Position numbers and translations under genes: made by a program. 5,191 nucleotides of DNA, taken from the NCBI GenBank assembly GCA_030018635.1, contig JASEHU010000171.1, positions 1-5,191 on the forward strand, in the 5' to 3' direction. Within the stretch, counting starts at the first letter, position 1. Each line of letters opens with the position of its first letter. The notes beneath the pieces are model-generated. The model ran no database searches. It was not told the origin of the DNA and saw nothing but the letters and a program-made list of their open reading frames with translations. Below, in pieces: positions 1 through 5,173 of the stretch. Origin of the DNA: a bacterium (GTDB lineage Bacteria; UBA9089; CG2-30-40-21; SBAY01).

Positions 1-143
1 AAGCATTAATTCACAATTCAAGATGTGACCCTCCCCCCCCCTCTCCCCCGTTTTAGTTGGTAATCTTTCAGTTATCGGTTGGAAAGGATTATGTTTAGCA
101 GGATTTAGGATTCGAGAATAAGTTATATTCTTCCCTTTTTCAG
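1..143. other. Left-edge non-coding stretch
   Basis: No gene is supported here. I saw no convincing partial reading frame entering from the left edge on either strand. The stretch lies downstream of the stop codon of the large minus-strand membrane protein gene. It contains a C-rich tract (separate entry) and a weak 6-bp hairpin (agaata 115-120 with tattct 126-131) that has no U-run on the minus strand, so it is not a convincing terminator for that gene. Confidence 0.6.
29..49 (-). repeat. C-rich / minus-strand G-rich tract (possible G-quadruplex)
   Basis: The plus strand has C-runs of 3, 9 and 5 (29-31, 33-41, 45-49) broken only by single T or TCT. On the minus strand this reads as G5-AGA-G9-A-G3. 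The nine-base run can supply two G-tracts, so four tracts of at least three G with very short loops are available, which fits the usual G-quadruplex pattern. It begins about 95 bases past the stop codon of the minus-strand membrane protein gene, on that gene's coding strand. It could act as a transcription roadblock or could be a simple low-complexity tract whose length is uncertain from sequencing. The sequence pattern is certain; any function is inference. Confidence 0.55.
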
Positions 144-2540
144 TTACCCTAATAAAGTATGTAATAGCCATCTAAAGAAATAGATAGCCTCCAGATGAGG
201 CCGTTCTTCTTCCTCCAAAATCTGATTACTAAAGAAGAAGGTATCCCCAATGATTACGAATTTACCCTTTCCATAGGGCAGACTGACAATAAGCGGGTAA
301 TTGTAGGCAGAGCAAAGTACCTCTGCCTTTTCATTATCGCAGGTAACAGGCCAGCCTTTATAAAATGTCCCCGTTTGATTTAGTCCCTCCATTTCTACCT
401 GAAAGTATCCCAAGGGGACATTTAGAAGCCCAAAGCCAAAATCCTCCATAAGTTTTAAAGAGCCGCCTTTTTCCTCATAACCAACAGACAAGATAACAAC
501 GCCGCCTTGATTCAGATACTCCTTAATAATTTCAATCTCCTTGTTAGTAAAAGGTTTAGTTGGGGCAATAAGAATCAATATGTCACTATTTAAGAGCTTT
601 TCTTTAGAAAAGTCTCTGAGCATAAAAGACAGATAGCCATTCCGCATCAAATTAAAGTGCAGACCCATAACACCATCAGGTTTCCAGAATTCTAAGGAAT
701 AGTGTCCCAAATGGGAATTGTCAACATAGGCAATATTTCCTTTGGGAATTCTGCTGTGATTCCTCAAATTCAAGTCTGTTGCCAAATAAATAATACTTAA
801 GGTTATACCCGCCAGGCAAATCAAAATCACCGGATTTCTAATGAATATCAGGAACAGGACTAAGGCAATGATTAAACCAAGAAGCGAAACAAAAAGATTG
901 TTATGATTAAAATTATCCCTTTTATCTCCTGCCAACCAGGTAAATACCTGGTTAGCGAAATCATGGCTGAAGACTAAAATAGGGTTAGCCAGAGAGGATG
1001 TATCGCCAAAGACAAGGACCTTACCTTGACCATAATTCTGGCAGGCAACGAGGATAAGGTCTCCTAATTGTTCACCCGGGTCATAATCTAAATTACCTAA
1101 GTATGCCTCGTCGGGATTATCTTCTCTCCCGGGGTCAGAGTAGCCATATTTACCCATAATGATAGGATAAGCTGGATAATCCACCTTTAGCGAAGCACCG
1201 ACAACAATTCCCGGCTCATCCTCTACATCCTTTAGACCAATAGTAATCGGGTGAACAAGATATTCGTAAGAGTGCAACCAGCCACCAATAAAATAATCCG
1301 CAGAATCAAAATTATATTTGATATGGACAGGTTTCAGGAGGTCATTCAAATGGTTACTGCCACCCTTTTTATAAAAGGTGTGGTCGCCTAAGAGAAGTAA
1401 TGCCCCACCCTTTTTCACAAAATCCCAGATAGCCTCTTTTTCAGTTTCAGGTATCGGCTCATCAATATTTATCATGACTAATATCTTCGTCTCTTTTAAT
1501 GTTTCTTGATTAATCGTTTCGGTCCAGGCAGGTTCAAATCCAAGCCTGGCCACAAACAACGGCAGATTACCAAACATACCGCCACTACGCGACCCAAAAT
1601 CCTCAAAATTGGGTATCAACCAATTCACAAAACCCCTGGTATAAAAAACTACCTTTTCTTTACCGGCAGGCGAAGCCGATGGAGTTAATGTCAAAAAACC
1701 AATGGAAATACCGACTAATATTAAGATTAAGATAGCCGGTATGACCCTGTCCTTGCCTAAATTTAGACTGATAGGTTGAAATTCTACCTTTAACGAGGCA
1801 AGCCTCAACGAGGTAAGCCTCAACGAGGTAAGCCTCCTTAAATTAATATAAAGTGGGATAAGTTGGAGTAACGGCAAATAAAGAGGCAGGGTTAAGAGGA
1901 GGATGTCGGTTTTGTGCAAAAATCTCCCCAGCAACCCAATACCAATGATATAGATAATCTGGACAACGATGACTAAAACTAAAGTTGATACAATCACAGA
2001 AGCCTTTTTCTTCTGTGAGAAAAGATAGGAACTAAGGATAAGGAAAATCAATAAGATAGTGGCATGAAGTCCAAGAAATGTATGGCCTGAAAGGATATTT
2101 ACCGCACCAATTGAGCTGATAAAGGTAGTCAATGCCAGTGATAACCCTTGTTCCCAGCACCAGACAAAGGGGTTAAATTTATAAAATACCATAAAAAACA
2201 GGTAACAGGTGGTGGCAAAAAGTAATACCGGTAGTTCTTCAGCTGAATTGTTCACCCCTCGCAAAAATAGGTCAAGCCCAAACAGGATGAATAGAACACC
2301 CGTTATTCGTAAGATTATATCCTGGGGAAGCAAGGTAAACCCAAGGAGGAAGAAAATTATCCCCGACATCCATAATCCTTTATTTCCAATCGTTAGATTA
2401 AATGGGAAATAGGTCAGGCTAAAACAAACAAGGAGCGTCATCCCCAGTCCCAGGTTAAGCCAGTGGGTGAAAAAGCCCATATTTTCGGTCAGGAAATTAA
2501 TTGAAATGAAATAAGAAGCAAATCTAATAAATTTTAACAT
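144..2540 (-). CDS. Polytopic membrane protein with two GATase-like (DUF4350-like) extracytoplasmic domains
   Basis: This 798-residue protein has about nine hydrophobic helices in residues 27-287 (roughly 27-45, 55-72, 74-94, 103-121, 129-148, 155-175, 181-205, 212-232, 267-287). A soluble domain follows (about 296-540), then two helices (549-568, 570-588), then a second soluble domain (about 602-798). Basic loops at 175-180, 234-251 and near R568 suggest that both soluble domains lie outside the membrane. The domains look like a duplication. Each has a hydrophobic strand, then E..I..[FY][VL]..GG...L (GGALLLLGDH 378-387; GGVVILSVGY 679-688), then GKV.VFGDTS (506-515) or GKFVIIGDTF (758-767), and ends with a helix containing F.WL. 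This resembles the class I glutamine amidotransferase-like/DUF4350 fold, but I see no catalytic Cys in the expected strand-turn, so a binding role is more likely than amidotransfer. The function is unknown. Start: the ATG at 2540 has an in-frame TAA directly upstream, no Shine-Dalgarno, and a promoter abutting it; Met21 (2480) is the alternative. Three translated repeats lie at residues 236-250. Confidence 0.85.
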   Translation of the reverse strand: MLKFIRFASYFISINFLTENMGFFTHWLNLGLGMTLLVCFSLTYFPFNLTIGNKGLWMSGIIFFLLGFTLLPQDIILRITGVLFILFGLDLFLRGVNNSAEELPVLLFATTCYLFFMVFYKFNPFVWCWEQGLSLALTTFISSIGAVNILSGHTFLGLHATILLIFLILSSYLFSQKKKASVIVSTLVLVIVVQIIYIIGIGLLGRFLHKTDILLLTLPLYLPLLQLIPLYINLRRLTSLRLTSLRLASLKVEFQPISLNLGKDRVIPAILILILVGISIGFLTLTPSASPAGKEKVVFYTRGFVNWLIPNFEDFGSRSGGMFGNLPLFVARLGFEPAWTETINQETLKETKILVMINIDEPIPETEKEAIWDFVKKGGALLLLGDHTFYKKGGSNHLNDLLKPVHIKYNFDSADYFIGGWLHSYEYLVHPITIGLKDVEDEPGIVVGASLKVDYPAYPIIMGKYGYSDPGREDNPDEAYLGNLDYDPGEQLGDLILVACQNYGQGKVLVFGDTSSLANPILVFSHDFANQVFTWLAGDKRDNFNHNNLFVSLLGLIIALVLFLIFIRNPVILICLAGITLSIIYLATDLNLRNHSRIPKGNIAYVDNSHLGHYSLEFWKPDGVMGLHFNLMRNGYLSFMLRDFSKEKLLNSDILILIAPTKPFTNKEIEIIKEYLNQGGVVILSVGYEEKGGSLKLMEDFGFGLLNVPLGYFQVEMEGLNQTGTFYKGWPVTCDNEKAEVLCSAYNYPLIVSLPYGKGKFVIIGDTFFFSNQILEEEERPHLEAIYFFRWLLHTLLG
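1791..1836. repeat. Three tandem 15-bp palindromic repeats inside a coding region
   Basis: Units of aacgaggYaagcctc occur at 1792-1806 (Y=C), 1807-1821 (Y=T) and 1822-1836 (Y=T), joined with no spacer. Each unit holds a palindrome, GAGGC-AA-GCCTC in the first copy and GAGGT-AA-GCCTC in the other two. The 15-bp length keeps the host frame open: on the minus strand the units read RLTSL, RLTSL and RLASL (residues 236-250 of the membrane protein), in a basic loop predicted to be cytoplasmic between helices 8 and 9. The first unit plus its preceding T (1791-1806) is repeated perfectly in inverted orientation at 5174-5189, so this is a dispersed element and not only local slippage. The pattern is direct observation; mobility or function is inference. 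Confidence 0.9.
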
Positions 2541-2541
2541 T

Positions 2542-2577
2542 TAATATTACAATAACATAATAATTGACTGATGTCAA
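2542..2577 (-). promoter_or_regulatory. Sigma70-type promoter for the 798-residue membrane protein, apparently leaderless
   Basis: Read on the minus strand, there is a perfect TTGACA -35 box at 2577-2572, a 17-bp spacer, and TATTGT (4 of 6 matches to TATAAT) at 2554-2549. The -10 is preceded by TGT, which gives the extended -10 arrangement TGnTAT. The expected start of transcription, about 7 bases past the -10, falls near 2542, only two bases before the ATG at 2540. No Shine-Dalgarno sequence precedes that ATG. The same nine bases, TTATGTTAT, form the -10 region of the dppB promoter in this window. Confidence 0.6.
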
Positions 2578-2595
2578 GAAAATTTTGTTGTTCTG

Positions 2596-2713
2596 CGTAA
2601 CCGCTCAGTGGACGGTGGGGTAGAGATGGGTGGAGATTAGGTAGAGATTTATTGTTTTCTTTACCAATCTCCACCTAATCTCCACTTTTTACACCAATTA
2701 TTGAGCGGTTACG
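2596..2713. repeat. 118-bp inverted-repeat element (MITE-like or structured regulatory element)
   Basis: The ends are a perfect 12-bp inverted repeat: cgtaaccgctca at 2596-2607 and tgagcggttacg at 2702-2713. Nested inside is a second inverted repeat of 20 bp with one mismatch, 2630-2649 against 2666-2685, around a 16-base loop. The odd pair (a2643/c2672) would be a U-G wobble in a minus-strand RNA, so that strand would pair fully. On the plus strand the stem is followed by five T's (2686-2690), which resembles an intrinsic terminator, yet no plus-strand gene lies upstream. I see no target-site duplication at the ends and no coding capacity, so a transposon origin is unproven. It sits between the dppC stop and the -35 box of the 798-residue gene. 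Confidence 0.65.
2620..2685. repeat. Phased GTRGAGATK-type sub-repeats
   Basis: Three 9-mers, gtagagatg (2620-2628), gtggagatt (2630-2638) and gtagagatt (2641-2649), start 10 and 11 bases apart. Two inverted copies, aatctccac at 2666-2674 and 2677-2685, are 11 bases apart. A weaker relative, gtggacggt, starts at 2608. The spacing is close to one helical turn, so all copies would face one side of the DNA. This is typical of arrays bound cooperatively by a protein, and the array lies upstream of the -35 box of the 798-residue gene. It may equally be a by-product of the hairpin's internal repetition. No binding protein can be named. Confidence 0.5.
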
Positions 2714-2746
2714 TAATTGGTAATTGGTTTTTCTGTGATGTCTTGC

Positions 2747-2787
2747 AGAAATTAGAAATTGGAAATTAGGTCCTCTTTCTAATTTCT
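2747..2787 (-). repeat. AT-rich hairpin just downstream of dppC
   Basis: A perfect 12-bp inverted repeat, agaaattagaaa (2747-2758) and tttctaatttct (2776-2787), flanks a 17-base loop about 9 bases past the dppC stop codon. It could protect or terminate the permease transcript, but the minus-strand RNA has no U-run after it, so it is not a standard intrinsic terminator. The word tttctaatttc (2776-2786) recurs at 3702-3712 in the hairpin between the permease genes, which suggests that both belong to one family of AT-rich intergenic repeats. Confidence 0.55.
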
Positions 2788-2796
2788 ATTTTCCAT

Positions 2797-3621
2797 CTAC
2801 CTAATTAATTTAGGGTCAAATATGTCTCGGAGTCCATCTCCTAATAAATTAAAACCAATGACAACGATAGCAATTGCCATGCCGGGAAGGATAGAAAACC
2901 AGGGAGCTGTAAGGATAAAATTACTGCCGGTACTGACAATAGAACCCCAACTTGGGGTTGGTGGTTGTGCCCCTAAACCTAAAAAGCTCAAACTTGCCTC
3001 ACTTAAGATAAAACTACCAACCCTTAAGGTAGCAACGACAATGATAACAGGAAAGATATTAGGGAGAATATGTTTTATGACTATTCTCAGGTTACCTGCA
3101 CCAGCTACCTTAGCCGATTCTATATAAGGCTGTTCTTTAACCGATAACACTACCCCTCTGATTAATCGGGCAAATTCTGCCCAACCGACGAAACTTAAGG
3201 CAATGTATAAAGTAATCAGTCCTGGGCCAATGGCTACGGCAATACCAATAGCCAAAAGTAATCCCGGAAAGGCTAACATAATATCAATCAAGGCAATGAT
3301 TAATTTATCTGTTTTTCCTCCAATATAGCCTCCTAATGTGCCTATGACAAAGCCAATAAACAGGCTTAAAAAAGTGGCTATTATTCCTACGGCTAAAGAG
3401 ATTTTTGCCCCGGACAAAATCCGGGAAAATATGTCCCTGCCAAGATTATCTGTCCCACAAAAATGCCTTAAATTTGGTGCCTGCAGCCTCTCTTCAAGAT
3501 TAATTTTATACGAATCATAAGGAGTAATCAAAGGGGATAAAACAGCTACCAATATAAATATGGTGATGATAATTAGCCCTATTAATGTAGTCGAGGTTGT
3601 TAATAAACGGTTTATTTTCAT
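2797..3621 (-). CDS. dppC: Peptide/nickel-type ABC transporter permease, DppC/OppC family
   Basis: This 274-residue inner-membrane permease is full length for the family. It would form the transport channel as a heterodimer with the DppB-like protein encoded just upstream. Visible marks are: an N-terminal OppC_N helix (about 14-33); the conserved stretch around FCGTDNLGRDIFSRILSGA (54-72); further helices near 74-97, 106-127, 133-153, 190-210 and 243-265; the cytoplasmic EAA loop that contacts the ATPase (about 164-191, with ESAKVAGAG and ILPNI); FLGLGAQPPTPSWG (213-226); and the C-terminal GDGLRDIFDP (261-270). The start ATG is supported by an AGGA Shine-Dalgarno (minus strand, 3631-3628). 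It is second in the operon, 83 bp after dppB. No solute-binding protein or ATPase gene follows it. The substrate (dipeptide, oligopeptide, nickel or other) cannot be read from the permease sequence alone, so the symbol marks the family and not a proven substrate. Confidence 0.93.
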   Translation of the reverse strand: MKINRLLTTSTTLIGLIIITIFILVAVLSPLITPYDSYKINLEERLQAPNLRHFCGTDNLGRDIFSRILSGAKISLAVGIIATFLSLFIGFVIGTLGGYIGGKTDKLIIALIDIMLAFPGLLLAIGIAVAIGPGLITLYIALSFVGWAEFARLIRGVVLSVKEQPYIESAKVAGAGNLRIVIKHILPNIFPVIIVVATLRVGSFILSEASLSFLGLGAQPPTPSWGSIVSTGSNFILTAPWFSILPGMAIAIVVIGFNLLGDGLRDIFDPKLIR

Positions 3622-3640
3622 CGTTTTTCCTGTATTTCTT

Positions 3641-3707
3641 TAGAAATTATGAATTAGAAATTAAAAATTGAGAATTGTTTTCCTCAATTTTTAATTCATA
3701 ATTTCTA
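3641..3707 (-). repeat. Long AT-rich hairpin between dppB and dppC, including the dppB stop codon
   Basis: Arms 3641-3656 and 3692-3707 are perfectly complementary over 16 bp, and 3664-3672 pairs with 3683-3691 over another 9 bp. The left arm carries seven extra bases, gaaatta (3657-3663), which read as a local duplication and would bulge out. The loop is 3673-3682. In the minus-strand mRNA the hairpin begins at the UAG stop of dppB (3707-3705) and ends about 10 bases before the dppC Shine-Dalgarno. This placement could set the dppB:dppC ratio by stabilising the upstream message or limiting read-through. It is too AU-rich, and lacks the trailing U-run, for a standard terminator. Confidence 0.75.
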
Positions 3708-4637
3708 ATTTCCTCTTACCCTGATCCTTGGATTCAAGAAATGGTATAAAATATCTACGATTAAATTAACTATAACAAAAACAAATGCCCCAAAAAGCAC
3801 TGTGCCCATTACTACAGGTATATCCCTTTTCATAATTCCCTCCACGGCATATCTACCTAAACCAGGCCAGCCAAATACTGTTTCGGTAAGTACCGAACCA
3901 TTAAGATAGCTTCCAAAATCTAAACCAATAATAGTCACAATAGGAATAAGGCAATTTCTCAAGGCATGTTTAATGAGCACTACACTTTCTTTTAATCCTT
4001 TAGCCCTGGCAGTTGTTATGAAATCTTCACCTAAAATTTCTATCATTGATGTGCGGGTGATTCGGGCAATTAAGGCTACAGACCGTAAACCAAGGGTAGC
4101 AGCAGGAAGAATAAGGTAGAGCAGGTTACCGTCACCCATACCAGAGGCAGGCAGGCAGCCGAGTTTAATAGAAAAGATAAAGATAAGAAGCAGTCCAAAC
4201 CAAAATACGGGTGTAGAGATACCAAATACGGCTAAAATCATTACCAGCCTATCCCAGGGTGAACCTCTTTTTATTGCCGCAAATATCCCTGTTGATAGAC
4301 CAAGTATGATAGCAATAATCATAGATGCCACAGCTAATCTCAGGGTATTGGGGAATTTCTCAATAATTGCTTCACTTATCGGTTGTTTAGTTGAAAATGA
4401 CCTGCCTAAGTTACCCTGAATAATTCTAAAGAGGTAAGAGATATATTGGATGTGAAAGGGTTTATCAAGTCCCATCTCTGCCTTTATTTGCTTAACAGTT
4501 TCAGGACTTACCCGCTCCCCAACTATACTTGAGGTAGGGTCACCTGGAATGATATAGATTAGAACAAAGGTAATAGTAGCTATTCCTAATAGGACCGGTA
4601 TAGTTAATAATAATCTTTTAATAATATAAATTATCAT
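3705..4637 (-). CDS. dppB: Peptide/nickel-type ABC transporter permease, DppB/OppB family
   Basis: This 310-residue inner-membrane permease is complete and of normal family length. It is the partner of the DppC-like protein encoded downstream. Residues 1-34 form the typical N-terminal helix ending in IPGDP. Next come MGLDKPFHIQY (55-65) and GNLGRSF (75-81) of the periplasmic segment, then helices near 99-120, 134-155, 172-192, 229-249 and 276-297. The EAA loop that docks on the ATPase is at about 204-233 (EDFITTARAKGL through LIPI), and the family-typical TVFGWPGLGR follows at 253-262. The start ATG at 4637 has only a weak GAG upstream and no proper Shine-Dalgarno. A well-matched promoter ends seven bases before it, so the mRNA may be leaderless. 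It is the first gene of its operon and is divergent from the pyrophosphohydrolase gene. The substrate is not determinable from sequence. Confidence 0.93.
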   Translation of the reverse strand: MIIYIIKRLLLTIPVLLGIATITFVLIYIIPGDPTSSIVGERVSPETVKQIKAEMGLDKPFHIQYISYLFRIIQGNLGRSFSTKQPISEAIIEKFPNTLRLAVASMIIAIILGLSTGIFAAIKRGSPWDRLVMILAVFGISTPVFWFGLLLIFIFSIKLGCLPASGMGDGNLLYLILPAATLGLRSVALIARITRTSMIEILGEDFITTARAKGLKESVVLIKHALRNCLIPIVTIIGLDFGSYLNGSVLTETVFGWPGLGRYAVEGIMKRDIPVVMGTVLFGAFVFVIVNLIVDILYHFLNPRIRVRGN

Positions 4638-4673
4638 TTTCTCATTTATAACATAAATTTAAAAAAAAGTCAA
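4638..4673 (-). promoter_or_regulatory. Sigma70-type extended -10 promoter for dppBC, apparently leaderless
   Basis: On the minus strand, TTGACT (5 of 6) lies at 4673-4668, the spacer is 17 bp and includes a T-run, and TATAAA (5 of 6) lies at 4650-4645, preceded by TGT (extended -10). The predicted transcript start is near 4638, next to the dppB ATG at 4637. No Shine-Dalgarno is available upstream. The arrangement matches that of the 798-residue gene's promoter closely, including the shared TTATGTTAT. Confidence 0.65.
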
Positions 4674-4708
4674 GGATTCTGTTAGTTCAAGAAATCGGGA
4701 AATTTAGA

Positions 4709-4738
4709 TTGACAACATGCTGAATTGTAATGTATACT
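4709..4738 (+). promoter_or_regulatory. Sigma70-type promoter for the pyrophosphohydrolase gene
   Basis: TTGACA (perfect -35) is at 4709-4714, the spacer is 18 bp, and TATACT (5 of 6) is at 4733-4738. The expected start near 4745 gives a leader of about 22 bases that includes the Shine-Dalgarno. This promoter faces away from the dppB promoter; the two -35 boxes are 35 bp apart, so a regulator bound between them could affect both. Confidence 0.75.
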
Positions 4739-4754
4739 AACTTTAATAGGAAAT

Positions 4755-4760
4755 AGGTGG
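4755..4760 (+). promoter_or_regulatory. Shine-Dalgarno site of the pyrophosphohydrolase gene
   Basis: AGGTGG ends six bases before the ATG at 4767 and fixes that start. It contrasts with the two minus-strand genes whose starts lack such a site. Confidence 0.75.
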
Positions 4761-4766
4761 AAAATC

Positions 4767-5132
4767 ATGAAAAAAGATGTTTATCATCAGACACTTGAGG
4801 AACTCAAAGCCCTTGTTCAACAATTCATAGATGAGCGTGATTGGCAAAAATATCATAATCCTAAAAATTTAGCCATGTCTATTTCTATTGAGTCGGCAGA
4901 ACTAATGGAAATTTTTCAATGGTTGACATTAGAGGAATCTATTGCCTTGAAAAATAATAAGGCAAAATTCGAGCAGATTAAGGAAGAGGTGGCAGATATA
5001 ATTATCTATTGTCTAAACTTAGGTAATGTCCTTGATATTGATTTAAGCCAGGCAATTGTAGAAAAGATAGAGAAGAATAAGTCTAAGTATCCAACCTCTG
5101 AATACAAGGGGAATTTTGGGTGGTGTCCGTGA
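4767..5132 (+). CDS. MazG-like nucleotide pyrophosphohydrolase (dCTP pyrophosphatase/DCTPP1-like)
   Basis: This 121-residue protein is of normal length for single-domain all-alpha NTP pyrophosphatases. These enzymes hydrolyse (d)NTPs, often dCTP or damaged analogues, to the monophosphate and pyrophosphate in the cytoplasm. The Mg-binding signature is intact: E42 and E45 in ESAELMEIFQW, and E74 and D77 in EEVADIIIYCL. The segment RDWQKYHNPKNLA (24-36) and W52 match the DCTPP1 pattern in which tryptophans sandwich the base, and the C-terminal KNKSKYP (103-109) matches the family's closing motif. From these marks I infer a preference for a pyrimidine dNTP, but the exact substrate is not proven. 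It has its own promoter (TTGACA at 4709) and Shine-Dalgarno (4755-4760), and is divergent from dppBC with no evident functional link. A role as an antitoxin-like MazG is less likely, because no toxin gene lies nearby within the window. Confidence 0.92.
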   Translation: MKKDVYHQTLEELKALVQQFIDERDWQKYHNPKNLAMSISIESAELMEIFQWLTLEESIALKNNKAKFEQIKEEVADIIIYCLNLGNVLDIDLSQAIVEKIEKNKSKYPTSEYKGNFGWCP

Positions 5133-5140
5133 ATAACTAA

Positions 5141-5155
5141 CTTGTGTAAAACAAG
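5141..5155 (+). other. Small hairpin after the pyrophosphohydrolase gene
   Basis: cttgt (5141-5145) and acaag (5151-5155) form a 5-bp stem around gtaaa, nine bases past the stop codon. It is short and has no T-run after it, so at most it is part of a weak transcript end together with the palindromic repeat at 5174. Confidence 0.25.
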
Positions 5156-5173
5156 AGGATAAATTCATTTTAA

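Noticed and set aside
115..131. Hairpin agaata/tattct as a terminator of the large minus-strand gene
   Set aside because: The stem is only 6 AT-rich base pairs, and no U-run follows on the minus strand.
195..383. 62-codon open frame on the plus strand
   Set aside because: It is antisense to the conserved end of the large gene, with no supporting signals.
1506..1688. 60-codon open frame on the plus strand
   Set aside because: It is antisense to the first GATase-like domain, with no start signals and no domain.
1791..1836. The 15-bp repeats as a CRISPR array
   Set aside because: The units abut directly with no spacers and are too short; no cas genes are present.
2209..2412. 67-codon open frame on the plus strand
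   Set aside because: It is antisense to the membrane-helix region of the 798-residue gene, and its composition is that of a shadow frame.
2822..3127. 101-codon open frame on the plus strand opposite dppC
   Set aside because: It lies wholly antisense to a clear permease gene, its translation is Pro/Lys-rich with no recognisable domain, and no Shine-Dalgarno or promoter supports it.
3338..3520. 60-codon open frame on the plus strand
   Set aside because: It is antisense to the conserved N-terminal part of dppC; a shadow frame.
4146..4157. Tandem aggc units (about 4146-4157) as a microsatellite element
   Set aside because: There are only three 4-bp units inside a conserved permease coding segment; the encoded residues (around CLPASG) explain them.
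4642..4644. Upstream ATG (ATG AGA AAA TGA) as a mini-ORF controlling dppB
   Set aside because: The predicted transcript start near 4638 lies downstream of this ATG, so it would not be in the mRNA.
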